From Bartonella sp. AR 15-3 (GTDB lineage: Bacteria; Pseudomonadota; Alphaproteobacteria; Rhizobiales; Rhizobiaceae), in assembly GCF_002022445.1 (NCBI RefSeq), contig NZ_MUYE01000001.1, forward strand, positions 1,495,501-1,559,500: a DNA stretch of 64,000 bases, written 5' to 3'. The notes under the pieces are model-generated. The model had not been told where the DNA came from. It saw nothing but the letters and a program-made list of their open reading frames with translations, and did no database searches. Position numbers and translations under genes: made by a program. Of the stretch, positions 20,352 to 33,700 are shown in pieces; position 1 is the first letter of the stretch, and every line of letters begins with the position of its first letter.

Positions 20352-21938
20352 TTAGAAAGAAGGAAAAAGAAAAAAAGTGACAAGAAGCAAACAAGAAGCA
20401 ATAATGAATAAGCTATAGCGGCCATAACGGTTAGTGCGACTTTGTTCAAAAGCAAGTTGTTTAAGCGTAGCAGGAGAAAGATAAAGTCCTGTCTTTGTCA
20501 TTTTACTTAATCCTTCTTCTATCTGTTGGAAATTTTGTATCAATTGTGGAGTTTGACGTACGAGTGAAAGCAATGCTTGTGTTCCTTCACTCAAATCTTT
20601 TACAAGTCCAACCGGTCCCAGGTTTTTGCTAATCCATTCTTTGACAATTGGTTCAGAGGCTTTCCACATGTTAAAATCTTGATCTAATGAGCGTGCTACT
20701 CCTTCAACAACAACCATGGTTTTTTGCAATAATAAAAGTTCAGGTCGCGTTTTCATATCAAATAGTTCAGTGACTTCGAATAAGAGTGTAAGCAATTTGG
20801 CCATAGAAATACTTTGTGCAGATTGTCCGTGAATAGGCTCACCAATAGCTCGGTTAGCTTGAGCAAAACTCTCCATATTATGATGTGATGGGACATAGCC
20901 TGCTTCAAAATGGGCGTGTGCTACACGATGATAATCGCGAGTAATAAAACCATAAAGAATTTCAGCAAGAAAATGCTTTTCTTTTTTTCCAAGCCGTCCT
21001 GTAATTCCTAAGTCAACTGCAACAATACATCCTTGTGGATCAACAAATAAATTACCAGGATGCATATCAGCATGAAAAAAGCCATCTCGTAAAGTATGAC
21101 GGAGAAAGGATTGAATGAGCGTAATGGCTAAAGCTTTTAAATCAAAACCAGCTTTTTTAAGTGCTGGAATATCAGACATTTTTATGCCATCGATCCATTC
21201 CATTGTTAAAACATTTCTTCCTGTTCGTTCCCAATCAATTTTAGGTACCCGAAAACCTGCATCATATTGGATGTTTTCAGCCATTTCTGATATAGCGGCA
21301 GCTTCTAAGCGCAAATCCATTTCAATTTGTGTTGTTTGTGCCAAAGTATCAACAACACGCACAGGACATAAACGTCGGGAGGCAGGTATATAACGTTCTT
21401 GTAAATGGGCAATGAGATAAAAGCCTTTAAGGTCTTTTGCAAAACGATTTCTAATATTAGGACGGATAACTTTAACAGCGCATTTTTTTTTGTGACCTAC
21501 TTTATCATAGTATTCAGCTGGATGAACTTGGGCAATAGAAGCGGCTGCAATAGGTGGGTGAAAATCTGTGAATAAATCATTAATAGATTGGCCAAGAGAA
21601 TTTTCTATTTGAATAATTGCATCAGTACAGGGGAAAGTTTGAACACGATCTTGGAGTTGAGCTAAGTCCTCTGCGATATCGCGTCCGACAATATCTGGCC
21701 GAGTAGCAAGAAATTGACCAAGTTTGACGTAAGACGGGCCAAGTTTATTGATAGCATATGATATATTTTCAGATCGGTGCTTTTTTTTCGTTTTGCGGCG
21801 CGCTAAGGCGCTCGCTATACGGTGGTATACTGCTGGAAATCCTTGAAGGTCATCGCAAGGGAGAGCGCTAATAACTCCTTCTCGCGTAAAGATAAACAAT
21901 GCACGTAGTAGTTGAAAATAGGTAGAAATTTGCACCAT
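20352..21938 (-). CDS. ubiB: UbiB, ABC1/ADCK-family ATPase-like protein for ubiquinone synthesis
   Basis: 528 residues. UbiB is a membrane-anchored atypical kinase-fold protein needed for ubiquinone biosynthesis. Motifs: the KxGQ helix 'YVKLGQFLATRPDIV', the Ala-rich loop 'AAASIAQVHPAEYYDK', catalytic-loop-like 'FFHADMHPGNLFVD' and 'VAVDLGITGRLGKKEK'. A C-terminal transmembrane segment ('YSLFIIASCLLLVTFFLF') is typical. It starts 3 bases after the ubiE stop, so the two are surely co-transcribed. Confidence 0.95.
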   Translation of the reverse strand: MVQISTYFQLLRALFIFTREGVISALPCDDLQGFPAVYHRIASALARRKTKKKHRSENISYAINKLGPSYVKLGQFLATRPDIVGRDIAEDLAQLQDRVQTFPCTDAIIQIENSLGQSINDLFTDFHPPIAAASIAQVHPAEYYDKVGHKKKCAVKVIRPNIRNRFAKDLKGFYLIAHLQERYIPASRRLCPVRVVDTLAQTTQIEMDLRLEAAAISEMAENIQYDAGFRVPKIDWERTGRNVLTMEWIDGIKMSDIPALKKAGFDLKALAITLIQSFLRHTLRDGFFHADMHPGNLFVDPQGCIVAVDLGITGRLGKKEKHFLAEILYGFITRDYHRVAHAHFEAGYVPSHHNMESFAQANRAIGEPIHGQSAQSISMAKLLTLLFEVTELFDMKTRPELLLLQKTMVVVEGVARSLDQDFNMWKASEPIVKEWISKNLGPVGLVKDLSEGTQALLSLVRQTPQLIQNFQQIEEGLSKMTKTGLYLSPATLKQLAFEQSRTNRYGRYSLFIIASCLLLVTFFLFPSF

Positions 21939-21941
21939 TTT

Positions 21942-22724
21942 TTAAGTCTTCCAACCTGAATGCAGTGTTGCAATAGCACCTGTAAGATTGCGATATGATA
22001 CCGAGGAAAAACCTGCTTTTCTAATCATATGGGCAAAGTCATTTTGTTTAGGAAATTTACGAATTGATTCAACCAAATAACGATATGCATCACGGTCACC
22101 TGTAATGAATTGACCCAGTTTTGGAATAGCATGGAAAGACCAAAGGTCATAAATTTTATCAAGTAGAGGCATTTCAACATTTGAAAATTCTAAACATAAA
22201 AAATGTCCACCTGGTTTTAAAACACGAAAAGCTTCTCTGAGAGCTTTATCAATATGTGGTATATTACGAATTCCAAAGGCGATAGTATAAGCATCAAAAC
22301 TTTGATCCTCGAAAGGCAAAAGTTCTGCATTGGCTTCAATGAAGTCAATAAGGGAAGCAAGATTATTTTTTTGTGCACGTTTTTTACCAATGCTTAGCAT
22401 TGAGCCATTAATATCAAGGATTGTAACATGAGCTTTTTTACGTGAGGCATTGAGAATACGAAAAGCAATATCACCGGTACCACCAGCTACATCAAGAGCT
22501 TTCCAGTTAGAAATGGCTGGGGGAGACAGCCATGCTACCATGGAATTTTTCCATATACGATGGAGTCCAAGAGATAAGATATCATTCATTTTGTCATAGT
22601 TTTCAGCGACAGAATGAAATACATTATCAACCATAGATTGTTTTTGCATTTCGTCAACTTTTGTGAAGCCAAAAGAATGTTCCATGCCTCCTTCGACTCC
22701 TATGCGTTCTGTTTCCGCTGCCAT
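21942..22724 (-). CDS. ubiE: UbiE demethylmenaquinone/2-polyprenyl-benzoquinol C-methyltransferase
   Basis: 260 residues. This SAM-dependent C-methyltransferase acts in ubiquinone synthesis. Motif I '[15 protein letters not shown]', '[14 protein letters not shown]' and '[19 protein letters not shown]' identify the family; '[18 protein letters not shown]' is the typical N-terminal signature. An AAAGGTCATG context precedes the ATG. It is followed directly by ubiB. Confidence 0.95.
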   Translation of the reverse strand: MAAETERIGVEGGMEHSFGFTKVDEMQKQSMVDNVFHSVAENYDKMNDILSLGLHRIWKNSMVAWLSPPAISNWKALDVAGGTGDIAFRILNASRKKAHVTILDINGSMLSIGKKRAQKNNLASLIDFIEANAELLPFEDQSFDAYTIAFGIRNIPHIDKALREAFRVLKPGGHFLCLEFSNVEMPLLDKIYDLWSFHAIPKLGQFITGDRDAYRYLVESIRKFPKQNDFAHMIRKAGFSSVSYRNLTGAIATLHSGWKT

Positions 22725-22845
22725 AATACATGACCTTTCTTATTTTTCTTTTATTGTAAACGACATGTGGAAAAAGTACCCAAATACGAAAAAATAACAG
22801 ATAAAATCATAATGTTTATATACAGTTTAAGATAAAAAAGTGCTT

Positions 22846-25274
<2,429 letters not shown>

Positions 25275-25921
25275 AGGTCAATCCATTTCTGTATTTAATT
25301 TCAATATTTCATCAATTTTTTGTGCGCTTGGATATTTTAGCTGGTTATTTATCGAATAACAATATTAGATGTTTATCGTATATCAAATCTATATTCAACA
25401 TGTGTCATGTCTAGAATAGATATAAAGGTTTTTTCGTATTGAAATGGTGATGTTTTGTCGATACGTATTGCACGATATCATAAAATGATGAGGAAAAAAG
25501 ACCTTTATTGTAACAAAGTGAAGGGTTACCTTGGTTATATTTTATAGCTTTAAAATAAGATTTACGTTCCTTAAAAGGAAGTTATTGCCTTACTGTTTTA
25601 AATTGATCGTGTCTAGAAATGGTATTTACAAAATTAAGGTATCATTTTTACATAAAAGTCACAATAGTTACAAGGAAAACTGGAATAAAGCCAATACTAC
25701 TATAGAAATTTATTCTGCACTAAAAGAACTCTTGTTTTCCATATTTTTATCTACAAAAAGCACGCTATAAAGCCCATATTATAGATATTCTAAAAATACA
25801 TGGAAACTATTAAATTTTTTAATAATTGTGAGGAATATGAAATACTTTAACCTATTTAAAATACCAACTCTTTTTAGTTGAGTTTTTAGCATTATGACAA
25901 AGAGAAAAAAGCAGTTTAGCT
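25275..25921. other. Intergenic region between gyrB and the solute-binding-like gene
   Basis: About 650 AT-rich bases between divergently transcribed genes. One open frame of 79 codons at 25531-25770 (+) has no recognisable motif, low-complexity Lys/Phe/Ser composition and no clear ribosome binding site, so I do not call it. The gyrB promoter and the promoter of the next gene must lie here. Confidence 0.5.
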
Positions 25922-26815
25922 ATGAATAATTTATGGGGAAAGATTTTAAAAATGAATATATATATTAATATGTTAAATTCTTTTATTAGAATTTTGTTTA
26001 TAACGTTAATCCTTTTTTTTTCACCTTTTATACAGGCTGGGATGGGAGGAAGGCTCCCTTCTTTTTTTAATGCGCACGAACATTTGATACAGCCTGATAT
26101 AGCCAATATAGCACGTTTACGTTTTGTTACAACGTTTGATTTTCCTCCTTTTAACTTTCTTGATAAAACAGGCCATCTTGCAGGTTATAATGCTGATTTA
26201 TTACGTGCTATTTGCATAAAGCTGACACTTGAAAAACTGTGTGAAGTAGAAGTTGTTCCTCGGGAGGAATTGGTAAATCATCTCAACAGCGATGAAGCAG
26301 AGGCAATGATTGCTGGTTTAGAAGAAACAACGGAAATGCATCAATATTTTGCTTTTACCCAAACTTATTTGCGTTTTCCTGCACGTTTTGTATCATATAA
26401 ATCTTTGAATCTTAATGACCTGATAAATAATAAACTTGAGTATTTAAAGAGTGGATTTTTGATTAATAGTGCATATGAAAAACTATTTCATAGTTATTTT
26501 CCTAAAGCTAAATGGCAAGGGTTTAATGATAGAAAAATGCTCTATAAAGCATTACAGGATCATGAAATTGATCTTATTTTTGATGATGGGCTGGCTTTGT
26601 CTTTATGGATAAATGATCCGCAATCAATAGATTGTTGTCTTTTTGTTGGTGAAGCTTACATAGCTCCACAATTTTTAGGAGCAGGAATGCGAATCGCTGT
26701 TGCAAAAAAGAATGCAGAATTAGTTGATATTCTTAATTATGCTCTAAAATCTTTGGAGCGTGATGGAAAGCTTACAGAGCTTTATTTACGTTATTTTCCA
26801 GTTAGTTTTTATTAA
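25922..26815 (+). CDS. Periplasmic solute-binding protein, family 3 type (ABC amino-acid receptor-like)
   Basis: 297 residues (287 if the ATG at 25952 is used, which puts the signal peptide at the N-terminus and a GGGGA upstream). The hydrophobic segment 'ILFITLILFFSPFIQA' acts as signal peptide or anchor. The mature part follows the SBP_bac_3 pattern: 'LRFVTTFDFPPFNFLDKTGH', 'LAGYNADLLRAIC', 'AEAMIAGLEETTEMHQYFAF', 'TQTYLRFPARFVSYKS'. No ABC permease or ATPase gene is next to it, so it may serve a distant transporter or have another ligand-binding role. It is convergent with comM (12-base gap). Confidence 0.78.
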   Translation: MNNLWGKILKMNIYINMLNSFIRILFITLILFFSPFIQAGMGGRLPSFFNAHEHLIQPDIANIARLRFVTTFDFPPFNFLDKTGHLAGYNADLLRAICIKLTLEKLCEVEVVPREELVNHLNSDEAEAMIAGLEETTEMHQYFAFTQTYLRFPARFVSYKSLNLNDLINNKLEYLKSGFLINSAYEKLFHSYFPKAKWQGFNDRKMLYKALQDHEIDLIFDDGLALSLWINDPQSIDCCLFVGEAYIAPQFLGAGMRIAVAKKNAELVDILNYALKSLERDGKLTELYLRYFPVSFY

Positions 26816-26827
26816 TTCAAAAACTCA

Positions 26828-28360
26828 TTAAGTGATAGTTACAAGTCTTTCATTGTTTAACCGATAGGAAATGGCTTCTGCAAGGTGATGGCGTGCAAGG
26901 TGCTGTGCTTGATCAAGATCAGCAATAGTACGTGCGACTTTGAGAATACGATGATAAGCACGTGCGGAAAGGTGCATCTTTTCGCTAACATCGCGTAGTA
27001 ATGTAGCTGCATTTTGATCGGGAATAGCAATTTGTTCAATGATTTTTGCAGGACAGTCGCTATTAGTGCGGATGTGGGGAAGATCAAGTGTTGCAAAACG
27101 TTCAGCTTGAATAGAACGCGCTTGTGCGACTCGTTTTGCGACCTTATAACTTTCTTCTGATTGTTTTTGTTGCATGAGATCCATAGCTGTTAAAGCAGGA
27201 ACTTCAATACGTAAGTCAATGCGATCAAGTAGAGGACCAGAAATACGGGATTGGTAATCAATTTGGCACCGTATACCTTTGGAACAAACATAGCCTTTTT
27301 CACCAGCCATACCACATCGACAAGGATTCATTGCAGCGATGAGTTGAATACGAGCAGGATAGCTTATATGATGATTGGCACGGGCAATAACACATTCTCC
27401 GCTCTCTAAAGGTTGACGAAGAGAATCAAGAACTTGAGGAGAAAATTCAGGAAATTCATCTAGAAATAAAACACCGTTATGAGCAAGTGATACTTCTCCT
27501 GGTCGTCCTTTGAGCCCACCACCGATCATTGCCGCCATAGAGGCAGAATGATGTGGGGAACGAAAGGGACAATGGCGTGATATAGCATTATGTGTTGTTT
27601 CTCCTGTAATAGAAGAAATGAGAGCGACATCTAAAAGCTCACGGCTATCAAGAGGTGGTAAAATGGAGGGTAAGCATTGGGCTAACATGGATTTACCTGC
27701 ACCAGGAGGACCTACGAATAGAAGATTATGCCGTCCAGCTGCACAAACTTCCAATGCCCGTTTTGCAGATTGTTGTCCTTTAATCTCACATAGATCTGGT
27801 AATTCGGTTAATGTGGTATATTGACGTGGTTGTGGTCTTTTTTGAATCTGTGTTCCTTTAAAATGGTTGATTATAGTAAGAAGAGTTTCAGGAGCAAGGA
27901 TATCCATTTCTGCATTTGCCCATGCTGCTTCGGGACCACATTTGTGAGGGCAAATTAACCCTTTATCAAGCGATAATGCCGTCATTGCAGTAGGTAAAAC
28001 ACCATTAACAGAGTTAATAGATCCATCAAGTGATAATTCACCTAAAATGATGTATTTTTGACCTATCTCGGAAGGGAGAAGATTCATAGCAAGCATTAAG
28101 CCTATGGCAATGGGAAGGTCATAATGTGAACCTTCTTTGGGTAAATCAGCTGGTGCAAGATTAACAGTAACTCGTTTGTTTGGCATAGAAAGTCCGCAAG
28201 CATGAAGAGCTGCTTGTATCCGTTCACGGCTTTCTGCGACTGCTTTGTCGGCTAATCCAACAATAGCCATTCCTATTTTACCAGAGGAAATCATAACCTG
28301 TACATCAACAGGAATTGCTTCTAAACCACGAAAAGCAACCGTTGTAATATGCGCGACCAT
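26828..28360 (-). CDS. comM: ComM/YifB-family Mg-chelatase-like AAA+ ATPase
   Basis: The start is chosen at 28360 (MVAHITTVAFRG), the family N-terminus, behind a G-rich ribosome binding site; an open frame extends to 28396. 510 residues. ComM is a hexameric helicase that promotes branch migration during integration of taken-up DNA in naturally competent bacteria; the gene is also widespread in species not known to be competent. Features: N-terminal Lon-like domain, Walker A '[14 protein letters not shown]' (about 215-228), Walker B 'GVLFLDEFPEF' (about 297), Cys cluster 'NPCRCGMAGEKGYVCSKGIR', 'GPLLDRIDLRIEVP', C-terminal 'LSARAYHRILKVARTIADL'. This is the complete copy; its 5' part is repeated at 41482-42201. 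Confidence 0.94.
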   Translation of the reverse strand: MVAHITTVAFRGLEAIPVDVQVMISSGKIGMAIVGLADKAVAESRERIQAALHACGLSMPNKRVTVNLAPADLPKEGSHYDLPIAIGLMLAMNLLPSEIGQKYIILGELSLDGSINSVNGVLPTAMTALSLDKGLICPHKCGPEAAWANAEMDILAPETLLTIINHFKGTQIQKRPQPRQYTTLTELPDLCEIKGQQSAKRALEVCAAGRHNLLFVGPPGAGKSMLAQCLPSILPPLDSRELLDVALISSITGETTHNAISRHCPFRSPHHSASMAAMIGGGLKGRPGEVSLAHNGVLFLDEFPEFSPQVLDSLRQPLESGECVIARANHHISYPARIQLIAAMNPCRCGMAGEKGYVCSKGIRCQIDYQSRISGPLLDRIDLRIEVPALTAMDLMQQKQSEESYKVAKRVAQARSIQAERFATLDLPHIRTNSDCPAKIIEQIAIPDQNAATLLRDVSEKMHLSARAYHRILKVARTIADLDQAQHLARHHLAEAISYRLNNERLVTIT

Positions 28361-28767
28361 TATTTTTTCCCCCCTTCTTTTATTTGAAAGACACAATCAT
28401 ATCTATGTATAAAAATCAAGAAGTGCTTCTACACGCTTTTTAATGAAGTTATATAGAAAGATTTGATAGCACTGTAATGGAGGACCATTTGTATAAATTT
28501 AACTATAATAATATATGCTTCAATAAAGTATTTAAAATCAATTAAATGAATGTATTAAAAACATAAAAATATAACACTACACAAAGCCTTGTTTCACAGT
28601 TCTTGAAAATCTTGTGAATACGAAGAAAAAAGGGAAAAGAGCTATGAAATAACATATTTAAGAAAAGTATATTACTTAATGTAATTAAAGGGGTGAAGAA
28701 TTTAAATAAAAAACAATGTTTATCATTCTTTAGTCGATTTTATTTATAAGAAAAAACGTTAAAATGT
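28361..28767. other. Spacer between comM and tamA
   Basis: About 400 AT-rich bases between divergent genes; no gene seen. Promoters for both genes are expected here. The equivalent stretch in unit 2 (42202-42605) carries several single-base deletions. Confidence 0.5.
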
Positions 28768-30753
28768 TTGTTAAGGGTACCTAATTTGGTAATATGTCAG
28801 ACAAGAATTTCGCTGAAATTAATAACCGCATATAGCGTAGTGGTAGCCTTATGCCTAATTTTTACTTTTACACGGTCAGTTGTAGCATTTGAGCTTTTTG
28901 GTTTTCATTTATTTGGAAAAAAAAATTCAGCTTCTTTTCCATATGGAATAAATAGTGCAGAAAAATCTTATACAATTAAGGTAGTTGCTCCACCGGAGGC
29001 TTCATCAGAAGGGATTAAAATAGCTAAAGCTGCGTCTTCTCTTGTTTCTGATCAAGGTAAAACAGTAGCAAATTCATCTGGTTTGTTAGCTAAAGCCCGT
29101 TCAGATTATCGGACGATACTTGCAGCTCTCTATGCTGATGGACGTTATGGTGGTATCATTAGTATTAAAATTAATGGTTTAGAAGTTTCTGACTTAAGCC
29201 CTTTGGCTCAATTACCTGCCCAGTCGAGTATTATCATTACAATTGATGCTGGTCCACAATATGTTTTTAATGTTGCGAATTTCAATAAAGATTTTTCTCT
29301 TGAAAAGTATAAAATAGGTGAAATTCTTTCAGTGGAAAATTTAGGTTATAAGGTTGGTGCTGTTGCAAAATCTGAGACTGTTCTTAAAGCAGAACGGTGG
29401 TTAATAGAAAGATGGCGCCAACAAGGTTATGCTAAGGCAAATATTGTGAATCGTGATATGGTTGCTGATCATGCAGCGCGCTTTGTTGATGCGCAGATTA
29501 CAGTTAATCCTGGAAAAAAGGCTTATTACGGCTCTTTAAATGTGCGTAATGTGAGTGAACAACCACGTATGGATTCAGCCTATATTGCATGGATGACAGG
29601 ATTAAAATTAGGTCAACAATATAATCCTGATGCGTTGATCAAAGCAAATAAACGGCTTGCACGACTTGATGTTTTTCGTGCAGTGACTTTGCGTGAGGCT
29701 GAAACAATTAGTTCCGATGGTCATTTACCACTGACACTTACTTTAGAAGAACGTAAACCACGACGTTTTGGCATTGGTGGTAGCTATTCAACATTAGATG
29801 GTGCAGGGCTTGAAGCCTATTGGATGCACAATAACCTTTTTGGGCAGGCAGAACACCTTAAAATTGAGACTAAAATAAGTGATATTGGTAGTAGAAAAGA
29901 AGAATCTTATCATCCGAAAAATTTTGATTATCTTTTGGGAGCGACATTCATTAAGCCTGGCATCATTACTCCTGATACGGATTTTGCGGCAGAACTGAAA
30001 GGAGAACAAGATGTTTTAGATAATTATACTACGACAGCTCTCAAAGCGCAGTTAGGGATTACGCATATCTTTAATGATAAGTTATCAGGGCGAGTTGCTT
30101 TAGCTACTTTTAATGGTTATTCACGTGATGATTATTTTGGGAACCGTCATTTCACTACAATTGGATTATTGAGTGGTATGATTTATGATGGCCGTAATAG
30201 TACAGTTAATGCAACAAAAGGCCTATATGGTGAAGCAGTTCTTGAATCGCTTTATGAAATGCGTTTTGATAGTTTTGTGACAAAAATGACAATAGAAGGT
30301 CGGTCTTATTGGGCGTTTGATGTAAAAGATCATTTTATTTTTTCAACACGAGTAAAGTTTGGTACGATTATTGGAGGTAATATAGCTGAATTGCCTTCAG
30401 GTACTCTTTTTTTTGCTGGTGGTGGTGGATCTGTTAGAGGTTATGCTTATCGCAATATTGGCATAAAAACAGAAAATGATACTATTATTGGTGGGCGTTC
30501 TATTGTTGAAGGGTCAGCTGAATTACGCTTTTTCTTTAACAATAAAATAGGATTTGTGAGTTTTATTGATGGCGGTTTTGTAGGGGAAAAAACGCATTTT
30601 AATTTTTCACAACAAATGAAATGGGGAATGGGTATTGGAGGTCGTTATATGACTGGTTTTGGCCCTTTTCGGTTTGATGTAGCTTTTCCTTTTAAGCGAG
30701 AGAAAGGTGATCCTCGTGTTGGTTTTTATGTGGGTATAGGACAAGCGTTCTAA
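28768..30753 (+). CDS. tamA: TamA, Omp85-family outer-membrane translocation/assembly protein (copy 1)
   Basis: 661 residues from a TTG at 28768. A second in-frame TTG at 28786 has AAGGG 8 bases upstream and may be the real start; no in-frame ATG precedes the signal sequence. A hydrophobic signal ('AYSVVVALCLIFTFTRSVVA') is followed by POTRA-like regions (about 50-300: 'ARSDYRTILAALYADGRYGG', 'IDAGPQYVFNVANF', 'VNPGKKAYYGSLNV', 'LARLDVFRAVTL'). A 16-strand type barrel follows (about 320-661, with 'GGGGSVRGYAYRNIG' and terminal 'GFYVGIGQAF'). TamA in the outer membrane works with inner-membrane TamB in outer-membrane protein and envelope assembly. It overlaps tamB by one base (TAATG). Confidence 0.93.
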   Translation: MLRVPNLVICQTRISLKLITAYSVVVALCLIFTFTRSVVAFELFGFHLFGKKNSASFPYGINSAEKSYTIKVVAPPEASSEGIKIAKAASSLVSDQGKTVANSSGLLAKARSDYRTILAALYADGRYGGIISIKINGLEVSDLSPLAQLPAQSSIIITIDAGPQYVFNVANFNKDFSLEKYKIGEILSVENLGYKVGAVAKSETVLKAERWLIERWRQQGYAKANIVNRDMVADHAARFVDAQITVNPGKKAYYGSLNVRNVSEQPRMDSAYIAWMTGLKLGQQYNPDALIKANKRLARLDVFRAVTLREAETISSDGHLPLTLTLEERKPRRFGIGGSYSTLDGAGLEAYWMHNNLFGQAEHLKIETKISDIGSRKEESYHPKNFDYLLGATFIKPGIITPDTDFAAELKGEQDVLDNYTTTALKAQLGITHIFNDKLSGRVALATFNGYSRDDYFGNRHFTTIGLLSGMIYDGRNSTVNATKGLYGEAVLESLYEMRFDSFVTKMTIEGRSYWAFDVKDHFIFSTRVKFGTIIGGNIAELPSGTLFFAGGGGSVRGYAYRNIGIKTENDTIIGGRSIVEGSAELRFFFNNKIGFVSFIDGGFVGEKTHFNFSQQMKWGMGIGGRYMTGFGPFRFDVAFPFKREKGDPRVGFYVGIGQAF

Positions 30754-33700
30754 TGAAAAAAATGTGGTATTTGAGGTTTTTTTTATTTGGATTTTCTCTT
30801 TTGATGATAAGCTTTTTTTTACTTGTTCAGAGAGGAAATTCATTCACTGGAGAAGAAATAAGAAATGATCGTTCATGGCTTGTCTCTTTTATTGAACGTA
30901 AAATTTCAGCACCTAATCGACAAATTCGTTTGCATAACGTCCAGGGAGTATTATCTTCACAGGCCTCTATTGATACAATTACTATAAGTGATAACAAAGG
31001 TATTTGGCTTAAAATTAACAACGCTAAGGTCGATTGGAATCGTTTAGCTTTGTTGCGAGGACATGTTGAAATTAATCAACTTTCAGCAGAAAAAATTATA
31101 TTTTTACGCCAACCACAAAACTCATCCTCAATTTATTTTTTTGAAGCTGATCAGTTTTCTATACCCAAATTGCCTATGGCAATTTTTGTTAATACATTAA
31201 TGGTTGATTGCCTGACTTTTGAAAAGGACATTTTTGGCTTTGCTTCTGATGTATCATTAAAAGGGCATTTAACCTTAGATAATAATGAGCTGGATACCAA
31301 TATAGAGTTTCAACGTTTAGATGAATTAGGTTATTTTTCTATCTTGACAAAAATATCCAAGGACGATCGTACAGCTACAATTGATATTATTGCTGACGAA
31401 CCGCAAAATGGTATTATGGCTAATATTCTTGATCTTGAAAAGCGTCCTGCATTAAACCTCTCAATTAAAGGTAATGGAACTTTTGATGATTTGGTTATTA
31501 TGATTAACTTAAAAGCTAATCAGCAACCTATTGTAGAGGGCAATTTTATTCTTGCAGGAGTTCTAGAAGGTTATAGTCTTATAACGAATTTAGAAGGAAT
31601 AATCGGTTTTTTAATGCCTGCTCAATCTCAATATCGTAGTTTCTTTGAATCTAATGTTGCTTTAAAAGCAAAAGCAACGGTGACAAACGAAGGTGCAATG
31701 CAGCTTAATCATATGACTATTCAAGGAGATGCAATTGATGTTGTAGCTAATGCTGAAATAGCGAATGATGGATTTTTACGACGTCTTTTTATTGATGGCA
31801 AAATAGCTTTTGATAAAGAAAAATCATCAGCTCCCTTACCACAATTAGAGACACGAACACGCCTAGATAATCTTGCTTTAACAGTTGATTATGGCCGTAA
31901 AGGACAACAAACTTGGAAAGGACGGCTTGCCATACATCATTTGAGCAATGACAATGTTCATATTCGTGATGCCGTTTTTGATATGGGGGGTGTGAGTGAA
32001 AATCTTGATAATTTAGTTTCTCGTCATGTAGGTATTCAGATTAATGGTACTCTTCAGGGAGTTACAAAGATTAAGGATGGTTTTTCAGAAGATCTAAATC
32101 AACCGATTTATATGCATCTTGATACGGATATTTTTTCTGGAAAACCAATGTCAATCCATAATTTTAGTATTACAGCTCAGGATTTTTCTATTTGGTTAAA
32201 AGGACAAATGGATTCTTTCATTTTTAAAGGCGATCTTAGCGTAAAAGCGCGGACATTAGCACCTTTGGGTTTGTTGAATGGGCAGTCATTTTCTGGTAGT
32301 GCGGATATTAAAGCAAAAGGAAATTTTAATTTAATTAAAGGTACTTTTGATCTTAAATTTTTAGGCATAACTGACAATGCTACAATAGGAAGGGGAGCAA
32401 TTGATCATTTATTAAAGGGAGAGCTTTTTCTTTCAGGTGATATTGCGCGGAATGCAATAGGTTTAATTGTAAACGATTTCCATTTAAAAAATCAGTTTGC
32501 CAATATAAAAGCTGATGGCTATTTTGGCAGAGAAAGTGCTAAAATGGATTTTTCTGCCCAAATATCTAATCTTACTCTGTTAGATCCAAAAATGGAGGGC
32601 TCTGCTACAATTAAAGGTGCAGCTAGAGGACATAATAGTCTTATAACAATCAGTACAAAGGCTCAAATTGTTGAAGCTTTTTTGGTTGGGAAAAAGCTTC
32701 AAAATACAATATTCAATGTTAATGCGCTTATGGATAATACATCACCAGTTGACTCCTATTTAACGGGCTTTATAGAGGGAAAGGGGACTTTTGCTGAGAA
32801 ACCATTAGAGCTATCCGCTGCTTTTAACAATACCGCCCATATCTGGAAACTTCAGGATATAAATATTAAAGGGGGTAGTGCGCGTATAACCGGTGATATT
32901 GCTCAAACGTTTGAACGTTTTTTAAAAGGAAATTTGCATATTGATGCGGACGATATTTCAATTCTTTCTGCATTATTTTTGCAAAAAGGGAGTGGGAAAG
33001 TGAAAGGAGATTTTATCTTTGATAAAGTAAATAACCAACAAATAGCAAATTTAAAAGCTGATGTTAACCATTTTATACTTGCAAAAAATGAAATAAAAAA
33101 ATTGGCTATACAAGCTGATATATTTAATCCTTTTGGTGCGATACAATTTAAAGGTTCCGTTAATGCAGAACATATTCGGACACCATTCGTGATGGTAAAT
33201 CATTTGAATGCTCAAGCTGTGAATAACAATGGACAAACAGTTTTTAATGTTCAGGCAGTATTGCATAATGATACGAATGCAAAGCTTTCTGGACGCGTTA
33301 TAACAGAAGGGCTACCTGCAGATGTGAAACAAAAAGTGCAGCTTGAAACTATAGATTTGAAACAAGCCAGTTTGCACGCAGCGTTACTTAAACCAGTGAG
33401 CATCCTCTTCGATAAAAATGGAATAACGATGAGTAAGTTAGGAATTTCTATCAATGAAGGTGAGATCGCGCTTTCAGGCAATATTCAAGATACTCTTAGT
33501 TTGCATCTTACAATGAGTGCCGTTCCTGCCACATTAGCGAATCTTTGGAAACCAGATCTTGATGCTGCCGGGACTTTAACAGGATATATTATGGTTCATG
33601 GGAGTTTTACAAAGCCTGAGATAATTTATGATATAAGGGGTCAAGAGTTGACGATTGCTTCTTTTCAAGAAAAGAAAGTAAAGCCTTTTGCTTTTTCTGC

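Noticed and set aside
25531..25770. 79-codon open frame upstream of the solute-binding-like gene
   Set aside because: No recognisable motif, low-complexity composition typical of translated AT-rich DNA, and no convincing ribosome binding site.
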